DNA from: Sipunculus nudus | Taxonomy: Eukaryota > Annelida > Sipuncula > Golfingiida > Sipunculidae | NCBI GenBank assembly: GCA_026874595.1 | Contig: CM049322.1 | Location: forward strand, 39,550,840-39,614,839 | DNA length: 64,000 bases | Direction of reading: 5' to 3' | Part shown: positions 25,410 through 37,333 of the stretch, piece by piece | Position numbering within the stretch: position 1 is the stretch's first letter | Layout: each line of letters begins with the position of its first letter | The notes under the pieces: generated by a model | The model's input: only the letters and a program-made list of their open reading frames with translations | The model's database searches: none | Told to the model about the DNA's origin: nothing | Position numbers and translations under genes: made by a program

Positions 25410-26050
25410 AGCCGTTGACCAGTAACTACCAAGTCTGTATACGTTATACAACCCATGATCAGTATCTGCCGGGTCTGTGTACGTCAGACAACCCGTGAAG
25501 AGTAACTGCTGGGTCTGAGTACGTTAGAACCCCCCCCCCCCCCACACACACACACACCCGTGATCTGTAACTGTCTGGCCTGTGTACGTTAACCACCCGT
25601 GATCTATAACTGCCTAGTCTGTGTACGTTAGACCACCCGTGATCAGTAACTGCCGGGTCTGTGTACGTTAGACCACCCGTGATCTATAACTGCCTAGTCT
25701 GTGTACGTTAGACCACCCGTGATCAGTAACTGCCGGGTCTGTGTACGTTAGACCACCCGTGATCAGTAACTGCCGGGTCTGTGTACGTTAGACCACCCGT
25801 GATCAGTAACTGCCGGGTCTGTGTACGTTAGACCACCCGTGATCAGTAACTGCCGGGTCTGTGTACGTTAGACCACCCGTGATCAGTAACTGCCGGGTCT
25901 GTGTACGTTAGACCACCCGTGATCAGTAACTGCGGGGTCTGTGTACGTTAGACCACCCGTGATCAGTAACTGCCGGGATTGTGCACGTTAGACAAACCGT
26001 GATCAGTAACTACCGGGACTGTTTACACTGGACTACCCGTGATCAGTGAT
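25410..26050 (+). repeat. 40-bp minisatellite, about 16 copies
   Basis: The consensus unit is GATCAGTAACTGCCGGGTCT followed by GTGTACGTTAGACCACCCGT. Copies at 25741-25980 are nearly identical. Those before 25560 and after 25980 are diverged, as expected for the edges of an array. A poly-C and CA tract interrupts at 25529-25558. There are no variable spacers. Confidence 0.95.
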
Positions 26051-26394
26051 TAGTAAATGCTGTTCAGTTGATTCAGTTATAGGCCGGATCAAACACTTTA
26101 GATTAATCATGATATTTAGATAAATGCCTTTAGTATTACCTTTCTCCGGTATAATACTAGGATTTATACGTATTTATACTAAATTTGCTAAATTTAAATA
26201 TAATTCCATGATTTATTTTAAAAGCACCTTTGATAGCCTAAATTGTATCTTTCTAACTAAAAATCAAAGATTTCAATTTTGGTTAAAAATGTTAATTTTA
26301 TTTTTAAACACGAAACAATTTGGTCGATAAAAATATCCTACAGAGTTTTGAGATATTTGCTAAAAAGACGTTTGCTGATATAAGTTACCTTCAT

Positions 26395-27330
26395 TGTTAA
26401 GTACAAAGGAACATGGTTCTGAATCATTGTCTGGTGATTAAATAGTAGCAAAGTTAAAAGGTGTTTGCTTTCATTGAATTTTTTTTATATTTGTGTAATT
26501 TCATTTTTAAACTCAAAAGAACTGTAATCGGCGAACCCGTCCAAAAAGCTTTAGAGATATTGTTAGGTAGTTTGATTAAGCCTTCTATAAGTGGTTTGCA
26601 GATAAGAGTTGCTTACATTTGTAAACACGAAAGAACTATGAACCCCCCCCCCTAAAAAAATAATAATAATAATTTTCATATTACTTAACTGAAAAAGTGG
26701 TTTGCTGATACTGGATGCTTTTGTCCACATATGTTTTGGATACTCACGGGTAGTTTGATATAAGCTAAAGAGTAGTTTGCTTATTCTAGTTGATTTAAAT
26801 TCGGGTACCATTTAATTAAAAATTAATAATTTCAAAGATTATATACAAAATGTGTCGGAATTTCATAAATTTCTTCAGAAAAACACGACACCAGGTTATA
26901 TTTATACTTCTTGCTCATAATATTATTTATAAATGACATATGGGTTCATTTTGATTGAGAATTTCACGGATGCTACATTAAGAGTAATTGAAATATTTGG
27001 GTTTATATGAAGTGGTTTGATTTGAGTGTATAATGTCACATGCAAATTCAATAAATAATTATAAGCGTAACTACCGCTTCTGAATGAATGTTTAAAAATC
27101 GAAATTCAAATAAATTTTAAGGAACTTTTTAAAACTTAGAGAACGAGACTTGAGTAAAATATATATATATCGAAATCCCTTATTTCCGAATAATTGTGGT
27201 AGAATAGGTACATTATTGTTAAGTAATTACAATAAAAATTACCAGTGGCAGAAGTAATAATTTTGATAATTCTTATTTATTTTGTAGATCGGGACAATTT
27301 ATGTTGATAAATAATATTGTTAATTATTAT
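26395..27330. repeat. Duplicated block, copy 1 (partner 36415-37330)
   Basis: Shares with 36415-37330 a long series of matching phrases in the same order, including AGTGGTTTGC...GATACTGG, a poly-C tract followed by poly-A, GGTACCATTT, and TTGAGTGTATAATGTCA. Within it a unit of roughly 100-190 bp around AAGTGGTTTGCTGATACTGG recurs. Borders are approximate. Confidence 0.8.
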
Positions 27331-29104
27331 TATAATTATTATTATTTCGTATTGATATCATAATTGTTATTATTATTAGTAGTAGTAGTAGTAGTAATAG
27401 TATTGGTATACACGGCGAATACGAGAGGCTATAGACCTGGTCTGTGGTCAATAGTTTAATTGTGATACTCGTTTTAATTAAATTTATTATTGTAATTATC
27501 AGTATCACCATCATTATTATACTCACCGAATAAAAGCGATTGCACAGCTGAGGAAATACTTGAAACAAACTGGAAATCCCAAGTCCTGTTCCAACTCGCT
27601 CCACACCAAGAACTTCAACTGTAAGGGGACCGACAAATGCATGGAAGGTTCCACCAGTTGATCCAAATATTCAACAATAGATGACAAAACCTGTATAGGA
27701 ACTGAACATTGGGAACAGGAGAGTCGCTGTATCGGTTATGATTAAACTCACTGCCACAAGGATTCGATTTGGGATAACACTTTTGTCGCCGATATACCCA
27801 GTAGTTATTCTCCCAACCAGATCAAACCCACCGATAAGTGAGAGAAAAAGTGAATTTTGCGATAAAGATAAGTTCTTCTCAAGAGAATAAGCAGGCAAGT
27901 AGATCGTAGTTCCAAGGAAACAAAGTCCACCTATGAACCACAACACGACAACCAAGAAAAACTGAAAACTACAGACAGATTATAGGAGACTCGTGGTCTG
28001 CATTTTCCCGATTTTTCCCATTTTACATTGTCATCGTGTCCTGCTTCTGTTTGTCTTTACCTTAATATGATGATCCTCTGCATGCTTAGCACTTGAATTG
28101 CCATCATCATTTTCAAATTTTACAACTGATACTGTTGAATTCTCAAGAGAGTATTTTGCTTTGTTCTCTACTTTCTGTTCTTTCATGTTCACTGTCTCTG
28201 GCTGTAATATATTATCTTCTTCATAAGCTATATTTTCACATCCCTTAGAAGTCTTTCCTCTCTATAGTTGCCTTCTTACTGTCGCAACTGGTCGCGAAAG
28301 GGTCCCAAACACTGATATAGTTAGCCACAGTCTACCACACACAAGTAATCGTCTGACGGAATACATATCGGGCAAATTATTAAACAGGAACGGAAGAAGC
28401 TAAGCCCCTGAACTACTCCCAACAGCCGCAATACCATTCAAAAGGCGTAGGAGTTTCTCGAAGTTTTGGTTTAGCATCCGCAAGAGGAAGGTGTAGATTG
28501 CAGCAGTGCAGATTCCTATGGAACGTGGAATTTAAGGTACATTATCTATTATTGAAAATCAATTAAATTCAAATTTGCTCATGACTGACAAAATCAAGTG
28601 TAAAAGGAAATATGCTACACCAAATAGCAATACGTTATAATACTAAAGAGATCGGAAAAGCTAGCCATACTATTGTTGAAAAAAAGGTTTTAGGAAAATG
28701 AAACTATTCGCAAGGTCAGACAACCCATTCTCATGTGGAGTATTTGGTTCTGCCGATGATGTAGATGTATAGATAAGTTAAGACGTGTACAACATTTCTG
28801 ATTCAAATGAAACTTTGGGGGCTACATTTTCAGATACCTTAATTCAGCAAGACGCTCTTGCGAGTATATCATGAATAATGATAAATTCTGCAATTGTTGC
28901 TGCCAAAATCACAATTGCCTGTTTCAACACCGTCTGTACAAAATCATATGTAATAGAACAAGAAAGAAGCTGACCTGTGGAACAGATATCATATCCCTCC
29001 CCCCCCCCCCCTGGATTAGCTGAACGGTTGTGAATACTTGTGTAAAATTTGGGATTAGGCAATGTCACCCACCAAGCTTGCCTCTGCGACCATAACAAAT
29101 GTAT

Positions 29105-29515
29105 GCATCCGTATTCGAATTGGACCTAGCCCTTCACGTGGTCTATCAATGCTACAAATTTGGTGACTGTGCCTCAAAGTCTTTTCAAGTTATCGGATTA
29201 ACATCATTTTAGCATTATCTCCCCCATGACCTTGAAAAACGTGTCAAGGTCATCCATGTTCAAACTTGCCCTAACCCTTTAGAAGATTTATCAATGCTGT
29301 CCGTTTGGTAACTGTGTCTCGAAACTGTTCGCGTTATTGTATTGAAATTAATTTATCATAATCGCCCCTCTGACCTTGAAAAATGGGTAAAGGTCCTCCA
29401 TCTTCAAACTTGACTTATCCTTTTATGTTGTCCATCAATGCTGCAAGTTTGGTGACTATGCCTTGAATTCGTTTTAAGTTATTGCGCCAACATCACTCTG
29501 TGACGGACGAAAAGG
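29105..29515. repeat. Tandem repeat of about 150-160 bp, three degenerate copies
   Basis: Each copy holds a phrase like TATCAATGCTGCAAGTTTGG followed by TGACT, and TGACCTTGAAAAA followed by an (A/T)AAGGTC. The pairing of TGACCTTGA with TCAAGGTCA makes a short inverted repeat in the first copy. It lies in the intron region of pseudogene A. Confidence 0.7.
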
Positions 29516-29894
29516 ATGTCTCCATATCTATGTCCTCCACCTGCAGCAACGGCGCGGGACAAGGATTATTTACTTGGTCAGATTTCCGACGCCCTCCTGG
29601 AAATGCTATAGGTTTGATTTAACACATTAATATAAAACAAATACATACAAAGCATACTCTACGTTAGGAAGACGAATGTCAAAGAGGGCATACGTAACAT
29701 TGTTCCATCTGTTGTAAAAGAAAATGTGTATTACAACAGCTGCCAAAATGCTCGGTTAGTATACTGGTAATAAATAATTATAATGTATTTCTAGAGGAGC
29801 TCTGGTATCTATCATCGTTCTCATCAAACCAGTCCTGGTGCCCCTTAGTTGTTGGTCCAAGGACATCCTATGAGGGGGAGTGGACTACATATCT

Positions 29895-30215
29895 AAGTGC
29901 TGCCATCCTCCAAACCTAACTTGTTAAAGTGTAGCTCCATTAGCTTCCTATTGAGGTCAGTAAAGAGGAGGGAGACATTCTTGTCCACTTTCAACTTGGA
30001 GACATCAATGCGCTTCAGTATCTTCTTATTCTGAGTCCGGCGTTTACCTTGAGTTGACGGTTAGCTTTGATGTGACAAGTCTGTGATCTGTCAAACACTC
30101 AGTTCCACACATAGCCTATGTGGCTGTGACACCCTGTCTGTCTGTTGAACAGTTCCTAAGGAGCAGAAGCCTAGTGCTGTTACACTTGCCGATGCCATTA
30201 CTGCCAATAACTTTG
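29895..30215 (-). pseudogene. LINE endonuclease-linker relic
   Basis: Minus strand from 30212: VIGSNGIGKCNSTRLLLLRN, then after a deletion of the catalytic segment and a stop, AMCGTECLTDHRLVTSKL (the DHR motif of apurinic-like endonucleases). After a frameshift comes KKILKRIDVSKLKVDKNVS, the linker that precedes reverse transcriptase. The motif order is that of craniofacial-development-protein-2-like non-LTR ORFs. Decayed and internally deleted. Confidence 0.7.
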
Positions 30216-30410
30216 TTAATCTAGATTGAGTACATTGAGAACAGTGTATGGAATAACATTTTGATCGTGGACTTAAGATAGACTGTCCATACACATCTTT
30301 GGACATTTTTACACTGTTAACATAATTATGTTTTATAGATTACAGGGGAAAAAGCAGATGAAAAATAAAACAAGTCCATGTATTGAATTTGTTGTTAAAA
30401 TTTTATCGCG

Positions 30411-30656
30411 ATGTTTAAGGGTACATTAACATTTGTAATAATATGTGCAATTACTCTGGCTGTTAGTTCGTTCTGTTTGAACGGTAAAGGCACTAGGATT
30501 AACTATCTCTACATTACTTGTTACGTTGTTATACTTCCGTTAACCATAGCAACACTCAGTGAGTCAGAAGTCAGATCTTGTGCATGCACGACAACTCAAA
30601 ACAATGAGGAGAAACTTGAAAGAGGAAGCACAGGAGAAATACTTGTAAGAAGCTAA
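30411..30656 (+). CDS. Candidate small secreted peptide or signal-peptide exon
   Basis: An 81-codon frame starting MFKGTLTFVIICAITLAVSS has a convincing hydrophobic signal-peptide core followed by FCLNG. A donor-like GGTAAAG at 30480-30486 would leave phase 1, the usual phase after signal-peptide exons, so this could be either a short intronless ORF or the first exon of a gene whose continuation I cannot see. No homology was recognised and it may be chance. Confidence 0.25.
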   Translation: MFKGTLTFVIICAITLAVSSFCLNGKGTRINYLYITCYVVILPLTIATLSESEVRSCACTTTQNNEEKLERGSTGEILVRS

Positions 30657-31329
30657 TCTTGATTTGTGAAGATGTGCCATACAGCTACCAGGTGACGTGC
30701 AACGTTTATGTTTCCCGTCACTGATTCCTCCGTTGCAAGTTTCTTTCTGTTTGTGAACAGCACTAAGCATTCTTTTTAAAAAAGAAATATAGGCAGACCC
30801 ATAATTCATTCAGATTAAGGACTATATATATATATACATATATATCTAACATATCTAAGGGAATAGGTCCATTAACACCAGACTTAATTTTGTAGAACAT
30901 TTCCGCATGTGTTGTTTACTTCATAACATTTCACCATAAATCGACTAATAAAACATCAAGACATCACATGAGTTCCTTCTGACATCCACCTCCATTTTGT
31001 CTTCATTACTGGTGCTTTTTGTGGAGAGCAACTGCTAATAAAATTGGGTAAGAAGCCAGTACTGCTGATTTAAATAACAAGACAGTTGACTAAACCCCGC
31101 AATATCTATTAGCCATAACTGGTCCGGAATGTGTGTCTTGTTAGTGGGGTTAATTGGAATTAGTGTAGCATGGGGAATTTCTCACCTGCAGCTGTGTGGC
31201 TGATGGTTTTAATAGTGAATACTAGGCTGGTTTTCATGGGAACTTTATTGAAAAGGCCCAGCGTATCCACATATATCTGACCATAGGAGGGAAGAGTTCC
31301 GTTTAGTATTCCAAAACCAACCGTTACAC

Positions 31330-33045
31330 CTGTTAACAGAAGGCATAATAAATATGCAATACAAAGAGGGGTGCGCACCGTTTTTTAAGGTCGTTGCATG
31401 TGTCCTCGGACAATAAAGCTAGAATATGCTGGATTTGTCGATTGAAATTAGATACATACTAAAGGTATCAACATAACATTGGCTTCAAAGGTAAGGTAAT
31501 TTTAACATGTTTATCATTTAAGATATAACACAATCAGATCTTTCTTCTCAGTATAAATGACCCCATTGGCGCTTGTGAAAGCTATCAGAAAAGAGAATAA
31601 GAAAGAAGCAGAGTCAGCCGACCCGAACACAAAACTTAGACTTCAGATGTAGTTACTGAGGCGGAGACTGCCATTCCAGAGTGGAATCAATCACCTCAGA
31701 TGTTCAAACTTCCATCCTTGCTAAGACTACTGGCCAAAGTCTTTACCACAAGGGTGCGCACTCTCCATGGGTACTAGTCATATATAGGCGGCAGGCAAAA
31801 TGTAGAATGGATAACCCTTTTGCGACTACAAAGACGTGCTGTACACGCATTAACTTCAAATTTAGCCTGAAACCGATGTGCCATGGCTGTCGGGCCTAAC
31901 AACAGGGGCTTCTTGTCTGACTATCTCAAATATTAAGTTAATAATAAAGAGATGGATCAAATAGTGAGACAAACGCTAGTAAAATATCAGATAATTAATA
32001 GTTATAAGCAAATGACCCAGAAAAGCAGTAAATTTAACCGAAATCTACACTAATAGCAATTCATGCGCCTGTGGTTAGGGTTTGTTGGCTTTATAATCTG
32101 ACACCCACAATGCCCCGGGACCTCTAAATACACCAGCGGCCGAGATATATTGCTGCGTTCGCCACCTATGGGCTTTATAGTCATCACCAGACGTCAAGCA
32201 ACCTTACGGTACCAAACAAAAGGCCCACTGACCGGATTTTAGGTTGTCATAGTAACCAAACAGACACGGCGTTATAAAATTAGTTTTATGTCACATTTGT
32301 TCAATTTTATTTTTCATTTAAAAGTTATGTACACAAGTGAAATAATGGTCTCATTTTTGCTTCCTGGATACCGTCATTGCCGTGGAGAAAGGTGAAGGTC
32401 ACCAAGTGGGACAAATGGAACTATTCGTAGTAGCCCCAGTTCGCTTATTACTAATACCACTAGGACAACGTGTCGAACGCCATTTTCCACTTGTCAAATC
32501 GTATTTACCATATTACCAAGAGGTAACAAATGCAGCATAATTTTAGGGAAGAAGGTGTTCTGTCTTTGGAAAAATTTCACTCACAGGAGCTTGATTAAAT
32601 GATCAAATGCTCTTTTGAGAATTTGTTTTAAAATATGCGACCAATACCTGTATACACTGCATCTAAGGCTTAAAATAAACTTGTTCATAATCATTCATTT
32701 CATTTACCATTTAAAGACCGTTGTCAGTTTTCTTACATCTTTACCAGTTCACCATAGAACCTTTAGCCCTCTGTTGTGTCTGGATAAACTTATTTAAAGA
32801 ACTAGAAGAAACAGCCAGCTTGTAAAAGCTCTTACAGTCAACCAGGCCGATGGCATTTTAGATACAGTAATTTAAAAGAATGACACATCGATATTTCGTG
32901 ATTACAATTTCCACTATTATTCCGAATGCTAATGAATGAATCCTCCGCCCCTTATTATTCGGCTCATATTCGCAGGTTCATTCATGCATATATAACTATA
33001 CATATCAAATATGAATTTATAAATTTTATTATAAATTATAAGTGA
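31330..33045. other. Non-coding, nothing firm
   Basis: Short ORFs at 31681 and 32615 show no motifs. I see only unique AT-rich sequence. Confidence 0.5.
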
Positions 33046-33235
33046 GCATCCCTTGATGGCGTTCCTGAATCCGGATCATGTGCCGGATTCACATCAAAAT
33101 CCAATCAATTCTTCATTTGCCCATTCATGAAATGCCTTAGAAAGTTTCATGAAAATCTTTTCATGATTGATTGATTATGTTGTGAACACACACAAACATA
33201 TACACAAACGGGAATGGACGCCACCCTCCTTGGCG
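33046..33235 (+). repeat. Dispersed repeat copy, partly within the lectin 3' region
   Basis: Shares phrases such as AAATCCAATCAATTCTTC, GCCCATTC and AAAGTTTCATG...GTTGTGAACACACAC with 46165-46265 (same strand) and with 63340-63485 (opposite strand). It is an interspersed element of unknown class ending in a CA-rich tail. Confidence 0.7.
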
Positions 33236-33275
33236 AAGGCAAGTCTGCTTATACAATATACAGTTTGGGTCCCAT

Positions 33276-34415
33276 TTACGGTTGACATAAACTCTGCTTT
33301 TCACATATACCGATGGACAATGTGCTGTCCCACGCAAGATACCATTTTAAATCCGGTCTCCCAAGACAGAGATAGTCTTTTTTGATGAAGTCCGGAAGTT
33401 GCTCCATTCTACCGAAAGCCCAGTTGGTGTAGTTGAAAACCTGTCCGGTACCAACCCACTCCCATCGACCATTTCCAACATTCCTTCCTCCAGTCCATAG
33501 TGAGTGGATGTCTGAAATTTCTTAAACAAAAACAGATACTTAAGCATACCAATAAGTTGTCTTGAATAACATCACGAAAATTATAAACACGATCATATGT
33601 TAGTGGAATGTGACCAGTACATAATAGACAGTTAAAACCATACAGAGGGGTGAATGTGGCTGTTTTTGAATGCACACTAAAACCCGGATGTCAAAGGTCG
33701 TAGGCCGAAATCATGGATTTTCTGCTTATACAAACAATCCATTAAATCACCTTTCGCTCTATGAACAATGCTCCGGATTTGCTCCATTTCCTCCCTTGAT
33801 TCGATGCTGACGAGGTCCCCTCCCGTCTTCCTGCAGGAGTTTGAGGCCCTTACCCAATACTGTGGCTCTTGGAGCACCCTGTAACACGACCCTTTTTGTC
33901 CGTTGATTAACTGGAAATAGTCGGCGTACCGTTGGGGGCAGGGAACTGTTAATGAAATAAGGCAATAGCGAGAAACCGTCTAAAGCTTTACCTCAATGCA
34001 CAATACTTTATACACAATATTCACTTTTTCTTTACCATTTTTTAGTTTTCTGATATATATTTTTTTCTTTTTTCTTTAACGTTTTGCGTATCATCGAAAT
34101 ACTATGAATGGCTTTAATTCGCGGAGCTTTCAAATTCGCGAAATTTTCAAGAAAGGTTATAATCGCATTAGAAAAACCTTTGTTGAAAGACATTTCGAGT
34201 AAGAACAACCAATCAGTCATTTATACTGCATTGTTTATCTGAACTGTGCTGACAGGTATATGCATGGAACACAGGACACTCTGGAAAAGGGTGGCTTATT
34301 TACTGGGCAAAAAGGGTTTTATTATCAGCGAATATTGATATTCCTAAAAACAATTTTCCACAATTTTATTCCTTTTGCATACGTTTCTACTAACAGAATG
34401 AAATGAAGCACTTTT

Positions 34416-34454
<39 letters not shown>

Positions 34455-34778
34455 CATATCTTTTGTAACCACTGACTTACCACACTTTGGTGCTGATTTA
34501 AGCACCATGTCCAAGACAACGGCCATATTGCCTAGCAACGGAGTCACGTGGCAGCCATGTTCACAAATCCGTTGCCTTGGCGACCTCCCAGAATATTTCT
34601 CCCTATGCCTTTGGCTGCACTCGGCATGCCAGAAGAACAAAACTATTAACAAAAAAATATTTTGGTTATTGTCAGGAGGAAATATATAGCGAGGGTGGCT
34701 ACTCGATATATAAAATGATTTTAAAGAAAGTAGAACAATATAATGAATAGTAGTCCCCGTGCAGGTCCGCATACTCAT
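33276..34778 (-). CDS. C-type lectin-domain protein
   Basis: Exon 33945-33751 (195 nt, phase 1 to 1; TTAACAG acceptor) encodes CPQRYADYFQLINGQKGSCY, then W...C, GGDLVSIES and EEMEQI, the first half of a CTLD. Exon 33511-33276 (236 nt; TTTCAG acceptor) encodes IHSLWTGGRNVGNGRWEWVG, FNYTNWAFG, DYLCL, GICEK and a TAA stop. The canonical WIG/WTG and NW motifs and four disulfide cysteines are present. The Ca-binding EPN/QPD and WND motifs are not evident, so sugar binding is uncertain. An upstream frame, 34778-34481, ends KCG at a phase-1 GTAAGT donor and contains IFLLIVLFFWHAEC, which looks like a signal peptide core; its exact start is unclear. A polyadenylation hexamer lies at 33030-33025 on the minus strand. 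Extracellular recognition role by family. Confidence 0.8.
34415..34450. repeat. (AT)n microsatellite
   Basis: A pure AT run just downstream of the putative lectin first-exon donor, inside its intron. Confidence 0.9.
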
Positions 34779-34799
34779 TATACCCTAAAGTTGCCATAT

Positions 34800-36060
34800 T
34801 TATACTTATACTCTTTGGTGACGTAGCAATGATTCAGCTGATAGTATGTCTTGTACCAGATAAATTCCTCAAGTATACAGCCGATTTAAGTTATAATACT
34901 GATAAATCCGACGTGCCCTGAAACATTACCCTAAAATCATTTCTCAACTGTCAAAGATGGTCAGTATCAAATTTGAAGGTCAAGGTCGAGCTCATCGCCG
35001 AAGAGTAAAACTGCACCAGAATCGGACTCACAAGAAGGGAAAGGTTAGTAGGGCATCTGGTTGTCGAAATACACCAGTGGCGTAAGTATAGATGCAATAA
35101 GGAGGGTTATGTAGTCCATTCGAATATGTTAACAAGAATAAGTATGGGTGCTTCGTGGAAAGGACGGAATAAAATACAGTTTTTAAGCATACGCATGTGA
35201 AATGTAAACTGAAGGTGTTTCCTTTAAATATAACAAATTCTGGGTTTAAAGTTTGACAAGTGAAAAAAGTAGTCCCATACAGCTTATAAGAGGTTCGCTT
35301 TGAGGAGAAGCAACCTCTAGCGGAAAGGGATTGATTGTTGCACGGATTGTTGTTCAAAAATGAAAATTATATGGATGTATGACAATATAAAATTTAAGTA
35401 AATCATATAAAAAATAAGTTTCGGGCCACCTTGATTCACGGTAATGAAAAAACAAATGAAACTAATATTCATGATAATCTGATATGATAAAAGTTAATAA
35501 GGCACGGAAAGAATAGTTTACCTGAATGTACAAGCCGCAAGAACCATTTGCTCCGCATGCCCATTGTTCTAGTAATCAATTAGACATTTGCGTTGAAACG
35601 GTCCCTGCTAGTTTGGGTCTGTAGCTTACTAACAACAATGAGATTTAAGCGGAATATGACGTACAAGGTATTTATTGCCAATGAATTTGCTTTATAGTTG
35701 GTTGCTTGAATAAGCTTTTCATAAAATATATGCATATCAATTTTTCTGAATGCCAGATGTATGCATTCAAATGCACGTGTTATAATTTTGACTGAAGATC
35801 AATACTGGGCTTGTCGGATAAAGGCAGATAAAAAGCCTACAAGGTCTTAATAAATGACAAGGGGCATAGTCAGCGACAGATGCATTATAAACCGCTTGTC
35901 ATTTGAAAGAGCTAACTGGCAGTATTGATTAATAAATATAGTTCAAAGAGGTTAAGGTCGTGGGATCGAGTCCCATTAATACCTAATCGGCAAAATCGAT
36001 TTAACATTCGGCATGTGGATCGTATACCCATCCAACAGAGATATATCGGAGGACATGAGA
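34800..36060. other. Intergenic; weak tRNA-like B-box fragment
   Basis: No gene recognised. GGGATCGAGTCCC near 35960 resembles a tRNA B-box, possibly from a SINE fragment; no A-box is seen upstream. Confidence 0.4.
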
Positions 36061-36064
36061 GTCC

Positions 36065-36350
36065 ACGTGTACACTCTAAGAAAAAAGGGTTGCAGGTAGA
36101 ACCTAAAATGGTTCTTCGCAGTGGAATAAGTGGGGAACCTTTAAGGGTTCTAACTGAAACCTTAAACACATGATTCTTTCCGGAACCTCCCGAGGGTTTT
36201 TTTTTTAACTTTTCAGGTTCCATCCAGAACCTGTTTAAAGGTTCCGGGAGGAACTTTTCAAGGTTCTTGACAGTGGACTGAGTAGGTAACCTTTAAAGAT
36301 TCTTTGTGGAACACTATGTATATGGTTCTTTATGGATCCTTCAGAGAAGA
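36065..36350. repeat. GGTTCT/AGAACC-rich dispersed repeat
   Basis: Contains alternating AGGTTCT-like and AGAACCT-like words (for example GGTTCTTCGCAGTGG, GGAACCTTTAAGGGTTC, AGAACCTGTTTAAAGG), making many short inverted repeats. The open frames on both strands here are by-products of this structure. Confidence 0.7.
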
Positions 36351-36414
36351 ATTATATTAGAAAGTCCACGATGGAATATAAAAGAATTAGGAAAAATTTG
36401 TTGTTTTAATATTA

Positions 36415-36815
36415 GCTAACTAAAATGTGGTTTGCTGATACTTGTTAAACTAAATATTGGGAAAGAAAAAGTTTTGAGAAAGACATTGTCTGTTAGTATG
36501 CTATTAGCTAAATTAAAAGTGGTTTGCTATTATTGGATTTCCTTATATTCGTGTTAATTTATTTTAAAACTCAATGTTCTGTGATGGGCGAATCCGACCA
36601 AAGGTTTCAGATATTGCCCGGTAGTTTCATATAAGTTAACTGAAAGTGGGTTGCAGATACTGGTTGCTTTCATTTGTAAATAAGAAAGAACTATTGTAGA
36701 CGTTAACCTCCACCCCTCCCACCCCCCCCCCCCCAAAAAAAAGGATTTGAGATATTATCAGATAGTTTCACGTCATCTAACTAAAATGTGGCTTGCTTAT
36801 TTTAAATTTTGGTAC

Positions 36816-36871
<56 letters not shown>

Positions 36872-37295
36872 TTCATGGGTATAATATTATTTCTAAATGA
36901 CATTTGGGTTTATTTTGATTGAGGAGGATTTTCGCGGATTCTACATTAACCTTAGTTAAAATATATGTATTTATATATACCTGTTTAAATTGAGTGTATA
37001 ATGTCAAATGAGATTCAGTTTATAATAAAATAACCTCTTCTGAAGAAATGTTTGAAAATCAATATTCAAATAAATATTATGATGATGTGGAACTTAAACA
37101 GAGAATAGCGACTTTGTAATATATAGTTCAACTTGTAATATATATAATAATGTTCCGGTACAACCGGTTAATTATTTTTCAGTAAATATCATAGTAATAA
37201 TTATACGGACCAATATCCATTTTTATAATTCCTATTCATATTTGTAGATTAATTATTATCATTATTAGGTCACATTATGTATTATTATTATTTGG

Positions 37296-37330
<35 letters not shown>
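36415..37330. repeat. Duplicated block, copy 2 (partner 26395-27330)
   Basis: Same orientation and order of matching phrases as copy 1, interrupted here by an AT run at 36819-36870. It ends in ATT triplet runs like copy 1. About 10 kb separates the copies. Confidence 0.8.

Positions 37331-37333
<3 letters not shown>

Larger units (their letters stand above)
27527..31329 (-). pseudogene. SLC16-like (monocarboxylate transporter family) pseudogene A
   Basis: Minus strand. Exon 31329-31186 (144 nt, phase 1 to 1) encodes GVTVGFGILNGTLPSYGQIY through TSLVF, the same exon as in the intact paralog at 43782-43639. The large exon 28515-27527 starts after TTCCATAG and aligns with the paralog: LNGIAAVGSSSGA (stop at 28400-28402) LLPFLF...YSVRRLL, a hydrophilic central loop with another stop at 28262-28264, then FIGGLCFLGTTIYLPAYS, GRITTGYIGDKSVIPNRILV and VGTGLGISSLFQV. 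Further in-frame stops occur before the second half and after YTGFVIYC. The exon homologous to 43499-43356 was not found, nor the last exon. Conclusively dead as a transporter. The decayed first exon at 39816-39676 could once have belonged to it. Confidence 0.85.

Noticed and set aside
25410..26050. CRISPR-like regular repeats
   Set aside because: Units are contiguous 40-bp tandem copies without unique spacers, in a eukaryotic genome.
28844..29098. 84-codon minus frame in the pseudogene A region
   Set aside because: Considered as the missing third SLC16-like exon, but no match to GxxSGxLSDxx or the AFAPN motif.
34344..34480. 3' part of the 144-codon minus frame after the lectin first-exon donor
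   Set aside because: It reads into an AT microsatellite intron; the coding part probably stops at the donor at 34481.
35028..35357. 109-codon minus-strand frame
   Set aside because: No motif, no splice context, composition like surrounding non-coding DNA.
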